Of a stretch of DNA of 62,123 nucleotides, positions 1 through 7,440 are shown one piece after another (positions within the stretch are counted from its first letter, which is position 1; each line of letters starts with the position of its first letter). Source of the DNA: Lachnospiraceae bacterium (GTDB taxonomy: Bacteria > Bacillota > Clostridia > Lachnospirales > Lachnospiraceae); assembly GCA_017509985.1 (NCBI GenBank), contig JAFWOE010000039.1:1-62123 (forward strand), given 5' to 3'. Made by a program: the position numbers and the translations under genes. The notes under the pieces were generated by a model. The model worked only from the letters and a program-made list of their open reading frames with translations. It had not been told where the DNA came from and did no database searches.

Positions 1-21
1 ATCAAGATATATTCCAGCTTG

Positions 22-148
22 TCGACATGTTCCCGATAACGGGTAGGTGTCCAAAATCGGTTGATATGTTCCTGACGAACAGGTAAAACGTTGATATGTT
101 CCTGGACACGATTTTGCGAGCAGGCAGCAGTCAGTGGACAAGTTCCCG
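22..148. repeat. Cluster of four related short repeats, possible IS21-type element end
   Basis: Four related motifs of the form TNGACATGTTCCCG or TTGATATGTTCCTG occur near 22, 61, 91 and 134, in the same orientation and spaced about 30 to 43 bases. Multiple short terminal repeats at an element end are a known trait of IS21-family insertion sequences (transposase binding sites). No transposase gene is visible here, so this may be the outer end of an element lying off the left edge, or a remnant. The assignment to IS21 is inference. Confidence 0.35.
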
Positions 149-167
149 CTTACCGGCGCAGGTATGA

Positions 168-290
168 ATTAGTAGTTTCATTTCCTCGTGCCATGTGGAG
201 ACGGTATGCTGCTTGTACCACCAAAAGAAGGATTTCATTTCAGTGCCGTATGAGCCGAAAAATGCGGACTATCTAAAACAACTGAAATAA
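168..290 (+). pseudogene. 3' remnant of a gene (tail copy 1, CHVETV motif)
   Basis: After an in-frame stop at 165, the frame encodes about 40 residues ending at the TAA at 288, containing CHVETVCCLYHQKKDFIS and YEPKNADYL. A CHVETV-type motif near the C-terminus is typical of RlmD/RumA-type RNA uracil methyltransferases, but the rest is not recognised, so the parent gene is uncertain. A second, diverged copy of the same tail lies at 1164-1259. The fragment has no start of its own and looks like what remains after an insertion or recombination. Confidence 0.5.
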
Positions 291-323
291 GCATGAGGAC
301 CATGAATCTGAGAGGCACCTGAT

Positions 324-1115
324 ATGAGTACCAGAAAAGAAATAGTTAGCAGTTTTTATGGCCAGTATGACGAAGATGGACGGACAACAAGATCGCGCCA
401 CGGTCAGCTGGAATTCTGTACAACGATGAATTACATCCACCGCTATGCAACCAAGGATTCTAAAATCCTTGAGGTTGGTGCTGGAACGGGAAGATACTCA
501 ATTGCCCTTGCAAGTGAGGGTGTGGATATAACAGCGGTTGAACTGGTTGAGAGCAATCTTGCTGTCCTAAGAGAAAACAGCAAAGAGATCGCAAACATCA
601 AATCATTCCAAGGGGATGCAACAGATTTGAGTCAATTTCCAGATAATAGTTTTGATGTAACGCTATTCTTTGGCCCAATGTATCACCTGTATGAAACAGG
701 CGAGGTGAACTGTGCGATTGACGAGGCAATTCGGGTCACAAAGCCCAATGGTGTGATTATGTTTGCCTTCCTATCTGTGTTTGCCATCATGTATGCAAAC
801 TATCTCTACGGAAATTGGGTTGAAGGGCAAGCAGAGAACTTTACAAATGAATATCAGGTAAAGCACTTTAAAGAACAGCTCTTTACAGGATACGATGTTA
901 CAGAGTTTGAGGAACTTTTTCACAACAAGCCTGTCGAATGGATAACAACAGCAGGTGTGGATGGACTGATGGAGCCCATCGAAAAGCGTTCTGACTTTTC
1001 TATGACGGATGAGGATTTCAAATCTTTTGCTGAATGGTATTTGTATTTTTCTGAAAAGCGGGAGCTATTAGGGACTACAAGTCATCTTCTGTATATCTGC
1101 CGTAAACAGGCATAA
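324..1115 (+). CDS. Class I SAM-dependent methyltransferase
   Basis: A 263-residue soluble protein with a Rossmann-type methyltransferase fold. Motif I is ILEVGAGTGRYSIALA (residues 48-63), the acidic end of strand 2 is the E of TAVELVE, and QGDATDL with the following FDVTLFFGPMYHL matches motifs II and III. This is the general SAM-binding fold; the substrate cannot be read from the sequence (small molecule, RNA and protein are all possible). It starts at ATG 324 after a GAGAGG-like ribosome site. It sits alone between two copies of the same broken gene tail (168-290 and 1164-1259), in AT-rich DNA unlike the rest of the window, suggesting a horizontally acquired cargo gene. Confidence 0.85.
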   Translation: MSTRKEIVSSFYGQYDEDGRTTRSRHGQLEFCTTMNYIHRYATKDSKILEVGAGTGRYSIALASEGVDITAVELVESNLAVLRENSKEIANIKSFQGDATDLSQFPDNSFDVTLFFGPMYHLYETGEVNCAIDEAIRVTKPNGVIMFAFLSVFAIMYANYLYGNWVEGQAENFTNEYQVKHFKEQLFTGYDVTEFEELFHNKPVEWITTAGVDGLMEPIEKRSDFSMTDEDFKSFAEWYLYFSEKRELLGTTSHLLYICRKQA

Positions 1116-1163
1116 GGTATAGACATAGTCGCACTTGTTGATTTATTTCTGTATTGATAATTC

Positions 1164-1259
1164 ATGGAGACCGTATGCTGCTTGTACCACCGAAAGAAGG
1201 ACTTTATCTCCGCAGCTTATGAACCAAGTGATTCAGATTATCTGAGATCTTTTCATTGA
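1164..1259 (+). pseudogene. 3' remnant of a gene (tail copy 2)
   Basis: The 31-residue frame contains METVCCLYHRKKDFISAA and YEPSDSDYLRS, clearly homologous at both protein and DNA level to the fragment at 168-290. Two bases are missing at the CATGTGGAG/CATGGAG position, so the CHVETV part is out of frame here. Together the two remnants bracket the methyltransferase gene, and this one directly precedes the next small gene (GNAT, 1290). The divergence between the copies shows they are not a recent duplication. Confidence 0.5.
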
Positions 1260-1289
1260 CAAGCGGGATTTGAAAGGAAACTTTGAGAT

Positions 1290-1727
1290 ATGGAATTCAT
1301 AAGATTAACATCGACAGATCTGAGATCCTTACTGGAATTATACAAACAGCTTGATGCAGATAATCAGTGCTCTGCGGAACAGAGTGAAAGTGTCTGGAAA
1401 GAAATAGAAGCAGATGCAAATATTCGATATTTTGGGGCAGTTGATGATGGCAAGGTTGTATCGACTTGTTATGCGGTTTGTATTCCAAACTTGACACGCA
1501 ATAACAGGGGGATCTGCTTTATAGAGAATGTTGTTACAGACAAAGCGTACAGGAGGTGTGGCCTTGCCTCTCAGGTTTTGGATATGGCGATAAAATTTGC
1601 GAAAGACCATAATTGCTACAAAGTGATACTGCAAAGCGGAACAGGCCGAACAGAAGCCCATCTGTTTTATGAGAACAAAGGCTTCAACGGAGAATCAAAG
1701 AAGGCATTTGATATGCGTCTGGACTGA
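1290..1727 (+). CDS. GNAT-family N-acetyltransferase
   Basis: A 145-residue protein with the GNAT acetyl-CoA fold. The pyrophosphate-binding motif is YRRCGLASQVLDMAI (RRCGLA at residues 88-93), preceded by the IENVVTDKAY strand; the C-terminal half ends with HLFYENKGFNGESKKAFD, the usual Y-x-x-x-GF element. The start at ATG 1290 follows AAAGGAAACTTTGAGAT. The family acetylates amines of small molecules or proteins; the substrate is unknown here. It is a single-gene unit directly after a broken gene tail, in the AT-rich accessory patch, so it is probably acquired. Confidence 0.85.
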   Translation: MEFIRLTSTDLRSLLELYKQLDADNQCSAEQSESVWKEIEADANIRYFGAVDDGKVVSTCYAVCIPNLTRNNRGICFIENVVTDKAYRRCGLASQVLDMAIKFAKDHNCYKVILQSGTGRTEAHLFYENKGFNGESKKAFDMRLD

Positions 1728-1918
1728 CAAATTAAAAGTTGTCGATTTTTTACTGAACAGTCAATTCATCGAGACTATAGTGTTGCTGCAAAAGCTGAAC
1801 TCGTAGAAATCCTTTACCAGACATTTATGTCTGATCAAATAAATACGGCATTTCTCACTTTGTGTCGTGTAAAAAACCAATACAGTCAACTATCCTGATG
1901 ATGAAAGGAGGACTCCGC

Positions 1919-2518
1919 ATGGATCAGATAAAAGCAGGCGCTTTCCTGAAAGACCTTCGCAGGGAGAAAGGGATTACCCAGGAACAGTTGGCTGAAGAAC
2001 TAGGGGTATCTGGCCGGACCATATCTCGATGGGAGACCGGAAACAATATGCCGGATATCAGTTTGTTGGTTGAGATCGCAGAGTACTTTGATGTCAGTAT
2101 ACCTGAAATCATCAAAGGAGAAAGGAAAAGTGAGGACATGAAAGAAGAAGCAAAAGAAGTAGCGGAAACTATGTCGGATTATGCCAAGACAGAGAAAGAG
2201 CAGCTGGTAAAAAGTATCCGAAATATGAGCCTTATCGGACTCGCAGCATTGTTGGTCTATATGGTGCTGAATGTAACCGGCGTTTATGAGAGGAACAATG
2301 TGCTTCGGTATGCTTATGGAATCAGCGAAGCGCTGATATATGTTACGGTGTTGATGTTCCCGCTGTATACAACAGGATTGCTAAGTAAACTCAGGATAAG
2401 CAGATCAAACTATAAATTCAAAAGCATTCCGCAGCCTGTGATGAAAGTTATAGCGTTTATTGCAGCGTTTGCAGTTGCGGTGCTAATAAGGATCCTGATA
2501 TCAAAGACATTCGGATAA
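1919..2518 (+). CDS. XRE-family helix-turn-helix regulator with membrane tail
   Basis: A 199-residue protein. Residues 5-65 are an XRE/Cro HTH domain (LRREKGITQEQLAEELGVS, then the recognition helix GRTISRWETG). A charged linker follows, then three hydrophobic segments (near MSLIGLAALLVYMVLNVTG, ALIYVTVLMFPLYTTGLL and VIAFIAAFAVAVLIRIL), so the DNA-binding domain is tethered to the membrane. The start is ATG 1919 because a strong AAAGGAGGA lies just upstream; an in-frame GTG at 1862 lacks such a site. Membrane-tethered XRE proteins are common in Firmicutes and may sense envelope or membrane state; targets are unknown. Confidence 0.85.
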   Translation: MDQIKAGAFLKDLRREKGITQEQLAEELGVSGRTISRWETGNNMPDISLLVEIAEYFDVSIPEIIKGERKSEDMKEEAKEVAETMSDYAKTEKEQLVKSIRNMSLIGLAALLVYMVLNVTGVYERNNVLRYAYGISEALIYVTVLMFPLYTTGLLSKLRISRSNYKFKSIPQPVMKVIAFIAAFAVAVLIRILISKTFG

Positions 2519-2548
2519 CTCTACCCAATCATTGAGAGGTACTTACAG

Positions 2549-2863
2549 ATGGCATCGAGTAAAGAATATCTGGATTTCATATTGGAGCAGCTTTCCGGGC
2601 TGGATGAAATCTCATACCGGGCGATGATGGGAGAATACATCATTTACTATCGCGGCAGGATCGTCGGCGGCATTTACGATGACCGCTTTATGGTGAAGCC
2701 GACAAAGTCAGCAGCAGCTATGATGCCGGATGCCGATAGGGAGCTTCCTTATGAAGGAGCCAAAAAAATGCTGCTTGTGGACAATGTGGAGAGCAGGGAT
2801 TTCCTGCGCAACTTGCTGGAAGCGATGTACGATGAGCTTCCAGCTGCAAAAAAGAGGAAGTGA
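2549..2863 (+). CDS. TfoX N-terminal domain protein
   Basis: A 104-residue protein matching the stand-alone TfoX/Sxy N-terminal domain: YLDFILEQLSGLDEISYRAMMGEYIIYYRGRIVGGIYDDRFMVKPT, ending in a basic KKRK tail. Full-length Sxy/TfoX is a competence regulator in Gammaproteobacteria, but single-domain versions in Firmicutes have no established role and often lie beside GNAT genes, as here. ATG 2549 follows TTGAGAGG. The stop is only 5 bases before the next start, so it is likely co-transcribed with the acetyltransferase that follows. Confidence 0.8.
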   Translation: MASSKEYLDFILEQLSGLDEISYRAMMGEYIIYYRGRIVGGIYDDRFMVKPTKSAAAMMPDADRELPYEGAKKMLLVDNVESRDFLRNLLEAMYDELPAAKKRK

Positions 2864-2868
2864 GTCAC

Positions 2869-3405
2869 ATGGTTTTAGAGACGGAACGACTCATTCTCCG
2901 CCCGTGGGAAGAAGCGGATGCGGAAGAATGCTATCAATACGCAAAAGACCCACGTGTCGGTCCGATTGCCGGATGGCCGGTCCATACCAGCGTGGAAAAC
3001 AGCCGTCAGGTCATCAGGGATGTGCTGATGGTGCCGGAGACTTATGCCATCGTGCTGAAAGAAACCGGATTGCCGGTCGGAAGCATCGGCCTGCATCATA
3101 ACGATCTTGCCGAAAAGGAAGACGAGGCAGAGCTTGGCTACTGGCTGGGCGTTCCTTACTGGGGACGCGGTCTTGTGCCGGAAGCGTTGAGAGAGCTGCT
3201 GCGACACGCTTTTGAGGACCTGAAACTAGAACGGGTCTGGTGCGGCTATTACGACGGCAACGAGAAATCCAAACGGGTGCAGGAGAAACTCGGATTCCGA
3301 TATCAGTGGACGACAGAGGCTGCTCCCGTTCCGCAGATGGGTGAGACGAGGAAAGGACACGTCAATTTACTGACCAGGGAGGAATGGTCAGGGATTACTC
3401 TGTGA
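2869..3405 (+). CDS. GNAT-family acetyltransferase, RimJ/RimL type
   Basis: A 178-residue protein of the RimJ/RimL-like GNAT branch: ETERLILRPWEEADAEE at the N-terminus, ELGYWLGVPYWGRGLVPEAL with the acetyl-CoA loop (WGRGLV), and a C-terminal NEKSKRVQEKLGFRYQ. This branch includes ribosomal protein N-acetyltransferases and many small-molecule or self-immunity acetyltransferases, so the substrate is open. ATG 2869 is preferred to the in-frame GTG at 2860 because AAGAGGAAG ends at 2860, a normal distance from 2869. It is tightly coupled to the TfoX-like gene upstream. Confidence 0.85.
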   Translation: MVLETERLILRPWEEADAEECYQYAKDPRVGPIAGWPVHTSVENSRQVIRDVLMVPETYAIVLKETGLPVGSIGLHHNDLAEKEDEAELGYWLGVPYWGRGLVPEALRELLRHAFEDLKLERVWCGYYDGNEKSKRVQEKLGFRYQWTTEAAPVPQMGETRKGHVNLLTREEWSGITL

Positions 3406-3412
3406 AATACTC

Positions 3413-3466
3413 TTGAATTTCCCAAGTTAAGAAGTTATAATTATAAAACAGTTAGCGATAACTAAC
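3413..3466 (+). promoter_or_regulatory. Promoter with GTTAG-N6-CTAAC operator for the metal operon
   Basis: TTGAAT (3413-3418), a 17-base spacer and TATAAT (3436-3441) form a good vegetative promoter. An inverted repeat GTTAG-N6-CTAAC (3451-3466) begins about ten bases after the -10 box, i.e. across the start of transcription, where a bound repressor would block. The half-site GTTAG/CTAAC is that of DtxR/IdeR-type boxes, though the spacing differs. The 240-base leader to the first gene holds a second copy at 3598 and only a doubtful 34-codon frame (3491-3595) with no ribosome site. Confidence 0.55.
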
Positions 3467-3597
3467 GCAAATACGCGGTCGAATCATTGTATGCAGGATT
3501 ATGACCGGAGCAAATACCGGGCTGCTGTATATACCAGGCGTACCGTGATGAAAAACAGGACAGTATCCGTATCGTTTTGCTATGGTCATGAATGATG

Positions 3598-3613
3598 GTT
3601 AGCTGATTCTAAC
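3598..3613. promoter_or_regulatory. Second GTTAG-N6-CTAAC inverted repeat
   Basis: This has exactly the same half-sites and the same six-base gap as the copy at 3451-3466, but with a different gap sequence (CTGATT versus CGATAA). The conservation of only the half-sites is what is expected of a protein-binding operator. It lies in the leader about 93 bases before the HMA gene. Confidence 0.5.
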
Positions 3614-3705
3614 TGAATGCAAAAAGTACTTTATCAGCTGCAACGGGCGGTGGGAGAATACAGCATCGTCTTATAAAAACAACAGAAGAAAGTGATGGTA
3701 AAAGG

Positions 3706-3960
3706 ATGAACAGGGTCATATTGAAGATCGACGGCATGATGTGCGGGATGTGTGAGGCACATATATGCGATACGATCCGGAAAGCAGTTCCTTCTGCAAA
3801 GAAGGTTGCAGCCTCCAAAGGGAAAAAGGAAGCATCCTTCCTGACAGAAGAGACGGCAGATCTCAGCGGTCTGAAGGACGCGATCGATGCTACCGGCTAC
3901 ACCTGCCTGGAAATCGAATCGGTACCATATGAAAAGAAAGGCTTATTTGGTCGGAAATGA
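3706..3960 (+). CDS. Small heavy-metal-associated (HMA) domain protein
   Basis: An 84-residue protein with one ferredoxin-like HMA domain: ILKIDGMMCGMCEAHICDTIRKAVP, with the metal-binding CxxC (C-G-M-C) near residue 13, then a basic C-terminal stretch ending KKGLFGRK. HMA domains bind soft or transition metals and pass them to transporters; it is likely a cytosolic metallochaperone. It overlaps the next gene (ZIP transporter) by ATGA, so the two are translationally coupled. First gene of a four-gene metal operon behind a probable metalloregulated promoter. Which metal is carried cannot be told from the sequence. Confidence 0.8.
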   Translation: MNRVILKIDGMMCGMCEAHICDTIRKAVPSAKKVAASKGKKEASFLTEETADLSGLKDAIDATGYTCLEIESVPYEKKGLFGRK

Positions 3961-4745
3961 AAATGGTTCTATGGGGACTTCTGCTTCCTTTTATCGGTAC
4001 AGCAACCGGCGCTGCCTGTGTGTTCTTTCTGAAACAGGATCTTAAGGCCGGTGTGCAGCGGGCTCTGACCGGGTTTGCGGCCGGCGTGATGGTGGCGGCG
4101 TCCATCTGGAGCCTGATCGTCCCCGCCATCGAACAGTCGGCAGAGAAAGGCAGATGGGCGTTCCTTCCGGCTTTTGCCGGCTTCTGGCTGGGTATCCTTT
4201 TCCTTCTGCTGCTGGACCACATCATCCCGCATCTGCACAGGGGCATCGATCATGCGGACCAGGCGGAAGGCCCGAAATCCGGGCTGAACAGGACGGTCAT
4301 GATGGTGCTGGCGGTGACGCTGCATAATATTCCGGAGGGTATGGCGGTCGGCGTGGTTTTTGCGGGACTGCACGCAGGTTCGGCTAATATCACTGCCGGA
4401 GGCGCACTGGCCCTGGCGCTCGGAATTGCGATCCAGAACTTTCCGGAAGGCGCGATCATTTCCATGCCGCTCTTCGCAGAGGGAAAAAGCAAGCCGAAAT
4501 CCTTCCTGCTGGGCGTTGTATCCGGAGCGGTCGAGCCAGTGTTCGGCGGCCTGACCATACTGATTGCAGGCCTGGTGATTCCCGCGATGCCGTATCTCCT
4601 TTCGTTTGCTGCAGGAGCCATGCTGTACGTAGTTGTGGAGGAACTGATTCCGGAAATGTCTTCCGGGGAACATTCCAATATCGGCGTTGTATTCTTTGCC
4701 GTCGGTTTCAGCCTGATGATGGCTCTGGACGTTGCGCTGGGATAA
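3957..4745 (+). CDS. ZIP-family divalent metal transporter
   Basis: A 262-residue integral membrane protein with about eight hydrophobic segments. The ZIP signature is present: HNIPEGMAVGVVFAG in one helix and NFPEGAIISMPL in the next; these supply the histidine, asparagine and glutamate ligands of the binuclear metal site. The loop HIIPHLHRGIDHADQAEG is histidine-rich, as in ZIP proteins. The family moves zinc, iron or manganese into the cytoplasm. It starts at ATG 3957 in an ATGA overlap with the HMA gene. Having an importer of this type in one operon with a P-type ATPase suggests matched metal uptake and redistribution. Confidence 0.9.
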   Translation: MKMVLWGLLLPFIGTATGAACVFFLKQDLKAGVQRALTGFAAGVMVAASIWSLIVPAIEQSAEKGRWAFLPAFAGFWLGILFLLLLDHIIPHLHRGIDHADQAEGPKSGLNRTVMMVLAVTLHNIPEGMAVGVVFAGLHAGSANITAGGALALALGIAIQNFPEGAIISMPLFAEGKSKPKSFLLGVVSGAVEPVFGGLTILIAGLVIPAMPYLLSFAAGAMLYVVVEELIPEMSSGEHSNIGVVFFAVGFSLMMALDVALG

Positions 4746-4819
4746 AGAACGGGCGATGGATCATCAAAGAAAAAACTGTTATTATCCGGCAGATGCCGGA
4801 AAACATAAGGAGGACTAAA

Positions 4820-5101
4820 ATGAAATTACCAGGAAAGATTGCACTTTTTATCGGAGGCACAGTATTCGGGTCTGCAGGCTTCAAACTGCTTGCCAGCAAA
4901 GATGCGCGTAAAGTCTATACGCATATCACTGCAGGGGCGCTTCGCTGCAAAGATCAGGTAATGCATGATGTCGAAACGGTACAGGAAAGCTGTTCGGACA
5001 TCCTGGCTGATGCTAAGGCGATCAATGAAGCGAGAGCTGCGAAAGAAGAAGCAGCATTTATAGAAGACAGGGCCGGAAATGAGATTTCAGATCCTTCATG
5101 A
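4820..5101 (+). CDS. DUF6110 family protein
   Basis: A 93-residue protein with an N-terminal hydrophobic segment (KIALFIGGTVFGSAGFKLL) followed by KDARKVYTHITAGALRCKDQVMHDVETVQESCSDILADAKAIN, which matches the DUF6110 family as I know it. The charged helical tail probably lies on the cytoplasmic side. The start is ATG 4820 because AAGGAGGA sits just upstream; the in-frame ATG at 4793 lacks one. It overlaps the P-type ATPase start by 23 bases. The family is regularly found next to HMA2-type P-type ATPases in Firmicutes and may be a small subunit or membrane partner; no function is established. Confidence 0.75.
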   Translation: MKLPGKIALFIGGTVFGSAGFKLLASKDARKVYTHITAGALRCKDQVMHDVETVQESCSDILADAKAINEARAAKEEAAFIEDRAGNEISDPS

Positions 5102-7172
5102 GAGCGCAGGGCGGGTACGCCTGAAAGCAATGCAATACTCTATGAGTATGGAGCAGGCCGATCTTCTTGAAGCCTGGGTGCTGGCACTTCCGGGTGTTGA
5201 TCAGGTGACCGTGCATGAGCGGCTTGGCAGTCTGATTGTTCTGTTTCATGGAGACAGAAAAGACCTTTATGCCCAGCTTTCATGCTTTACTTATGAAAAA
5301 GCTGAGAAGGAAGCTTATGTTCTGAGTGCAAACAGCCGCCGCATAAACCGTGAGTATAAGGAAAAAATGGTCTTTCAGGTACTGTGGCACTATGCAAAGA
5401 GTCTGTTTCTTCCTGCCCCGGTACTGCAGGTAATCAACATAGTGAGTTCAATTCCCCTTCTGTGGCATGCTGTAAAAACGCTGGCTCATGGGAAGCTGAA
5501 TGTTGAAGTGCTGGATGGTGTTGCGATAGGCGCATCTCTTCTGACGGGAGACTATTCGACAGCCGGATCTGTGCGCTTCCTGCTCAGGCTCGGTGATACA
5601 CTGGATGCCTGGACGCATAAAAAATCGGTAGATGATCTGGCGAAGAACATGTCCCTGAATGTGGATCAGGTCTGGCAGCTCCTGGAGGACGGGCAGGAGG
5701 TCCTTGTGCCGCTTGCACAGATTCGGACCGGAGATAAGATCATTGTCCATACCGGGCATGTCCTGCCGCTGGACGGAATCCTGGATCACGGGGATGTGAT
5801 GGTCAATCAGGCTTCCCTGACAGGGGAGTCTGTTCCGGTTGCGAAACATGCGGGAGCGTCCGTTTACGCCGGTTCGGTCGTGGAAGAAGGGAACTGCGTG
5901 GTATGTGTAACTCATACGGCAGGTGAAAACCGTTACGACCGTATCGTACGAATGATCGAGGAATCGGAACGCCTTAAGTCCGGAACGGAAAAACGTGCTT
6001 ACAGCCTTGCTGACAAACTGGTACCCTGGTGCCTTGCCGGCAGCGCTTTGACGTGGCTTCTGACACGCAATATTTCGAGGGCTGTTTCAGTGCTGATGGT
6101 GGACTTCTCCTGCGCGCTGAAGCTTTCCATGCCCTTGAGCGTACTGTCTGCCATGAGGGAAGCCGGAAAGCACAGGACCACCGTTAAGGGCGGTAAATAT
6201 ATGGAGATCCTCAGCAAAGCAGATACCGTGATTTTTGACAAGACCGGAACGCTTACCAATGCCTGTCCTGAGGTGTGTGATGTTGTGGCTTTCCATGGGC
6301 TTGATCAAAAAGAGATGCTGCGCATTGCGGCATGTCTTGAGGAGCATTTTCCGCATTCTGTAGCCAATGCTGTGGTCAGAGCTGCCAGGGAACAGGGCCT
6401 CAACCATCAGGAGCTTCACAGCGAAGTGGAGTATGTGGTAGCACATGGAATCGCCTCACGGATCGGAGAGGAGCGTGCTGTCATCGGCAGCCGTCATTTT
6501 ATATTTGAGGACGAAGCAGTGAAAGTGCTCCCTGAAGACCGGCCGATGCTTGATGCACTCGCTCCGGACCGTTCCTGGCTATATCTTGCAATCGGCGGAG
6601 TGCTGTCCGCCGCGATAGGCATCTATGATCCTCTGCGGCCGGAAGCAAAAGAAATGGTGGATCTTCTGCACGAGACCGGGATCCGTCATATTGTCATGCT
6701 TACGGGAGATAACCGCAATACAGCGGCTGTTATCGCAGAATCGCTGGGCATTGACGATTTTCGTGCGGAGGTACTTCCAGAAGACAAGGCTGAATATATC
6801 CGAACCATGCAGGAACAGGGGCAGAGCATCATTATGATCGGTGACGGTATCAATGATGCTCCGGCATTGTCTCTTGCGGATGTGGGCATCGCTATCGGCA
6901 GCGGGGCCGGTGTTGCACGGGAGGTCGCGGATATTACGATTGCGGCAGAAGATCTCAGAGAACTGGTGCTGCTCAGAGAATTATCACAAAAACTGATGGG
7001 ACGCATCGACCGGAACTATCGTTTCGTCATGGGGTTTAACGGAGCGCTGATCGCTCTTGGCGCATTCGGTCTGATCCCTCCGGCGACGTCTGCCCTGCTT
7101 CACAACGGTTCCACCATTCTTTTGAGCATGGACTGCCTTACTCCTTTGCTGCCGGAGATAAAGAGATCCTGA
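5079..7172 (+). CDS. P1B-like metal P-type ATPase with HMA2 N-terminus and FSC motif
   Basis: A 697-residue P-type ATPase. The N-terminal ~70 residues are an HMA2-like domain without CxxC. TGES is at residues 248-251 (actuator), DKTGTLT starts at D387 (phosphorylated aspartate), MLTGDN follows, and GDGINDAPAL starts at G588. The membrane motif that is CPC or SPC in classical P1B pumps reads DFSCALKLSMPL here (F343-S344-C345), so the first metal ligand and the proline are absent. It is coupled to the DUF6110 gene by overlap and ends the metal operon before a strong hairpin. Function is cation translocation with ATP; the ion is unknown, and the altered motif argues against plain copper or zinc/cadmium specificity. 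Confidence 0.85.
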   Translation: MRFQILHESAGRVRLKAMQYSMSMEQADLLEAWVLALPGVDQVTVHERLGSLIVLFHGDRKDLYAQLSCFTYEKAEKEAYVLSANSRRINREYKEKMVFQVLWHYAKSLFLPAPVLQVINIVSSIPLLWHAVKTLAHGKLNVEVLDGVAIGASLLTGDYSTAGSVRFLLRLGDTLDAWTHKKSVDDLAKNMSLNVDQVWQLLEDGQEVLVPLAQIRTGDKIIVHTGHVLPLDGILDHGDVMVNQASLTGESVPVAKHAGASVYAGSVVEEGNCVVCVTHTAGENRYDRIVRMIEESERLKSGTEKRAYSLADKLVPWCLAGSALTWLLTRNISRAVSVLMVDFSCALKLSMPLSVLSAMREAGKHRTTVKGGKYMEILSKADTVIFDKTGTLTNACPEVCDVVAFHGLDQKEMLRIAACLEEHFPHSVANAVVRAAREQGLNHQELHSEVEYVVAHGIASRIGEERAVIGSRHFIFEDEAVKVLPEDRPMLDALAPDRSWLYLAIGGVLSAAIGIYDPLRPEAKEMVDLLHETGIRHIVMLTGDNRNTAAVIAESLGIDDFRAEVLPEDKAEYIRTMQEQGQSIIMIGDGINDAPALSLADVGIAIGSGAGVAREVADITIAAEDLRELVLLRELSQKLMGRIDRNYRFVMGFNGALIALGAFGLIPPATSALLHNGSTILLSMDCLTPLLPEIKRS

Positions 7173-7197
7173 AAATGTAAAGACAGCTTCTATCAGA

Positions 7198-7229
7198 AAC
7201 GCCTTCCCGGTCTGTTCCGGGAAGGCGTT
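7198..7229 (+). terminator. Rho-independent terminator after the metal operon
   Basis: AACGCCTTCCCGG and TCCGGGAAGGCGTT form a 13-base-pair stem with a short loop, followed by AAAAATATAAAT; the T-tract is poor but the stem is very stable. It closes the HMA/ZIP/DUF6110/ATPase operon. Confidence 0.7.
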
Positions 7230-7275
7230 AAAAATATAAATGAGTTCATAAGCATTATCCACATTCTGAGAATTG

Positions 7276-7303
7276 TTAATAATTACAGAAATACGATTAT
7301 TAA
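7276..7303. promoter_or_regulatory. Inverted repeat TTAATAAT-N12-ATTATTAA upstream of the DUF5714 operon
   Basis: A perfect 8-base inverted repeat with a 12-base gap lies in the AT-rich, otherwise gene-free stretch 7230-7440. The position suggests an operator or upstream activator site for the DUF5714/radical-SAM operon. AT-rich inverted repeats can arise by chance, so the evidence is modest. Confidence 0.3.
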
Positions 7304-7440
7304 GGAATGTTATAAATATGTTTCAGATTTGAAAAACTGCAGGGTGTCTTTCTCTGTAGTCAAATATTAATGTTAGTGATATTATTTATTTGCCGAACAG
7401 GTGTTCAAAACTTGACGATCAGATTTCAGGGAGATGTTTG

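Noticed and set aside
1761-1795. Possible third copy of the repeated gene tail (AATTCATCGAGAC...) after the GNAT gene
   Set aside because: Only a short stretch (AATTCAT, GAGAC) agrees with the copy at 1157; the similarity stops too soon to be meaningful.
3491-3595. 34-codon frame in the leader of the metal operon
   Set aside because: No ribosome site and no homology; more likely part of an untranslated leader between the two operator copies.
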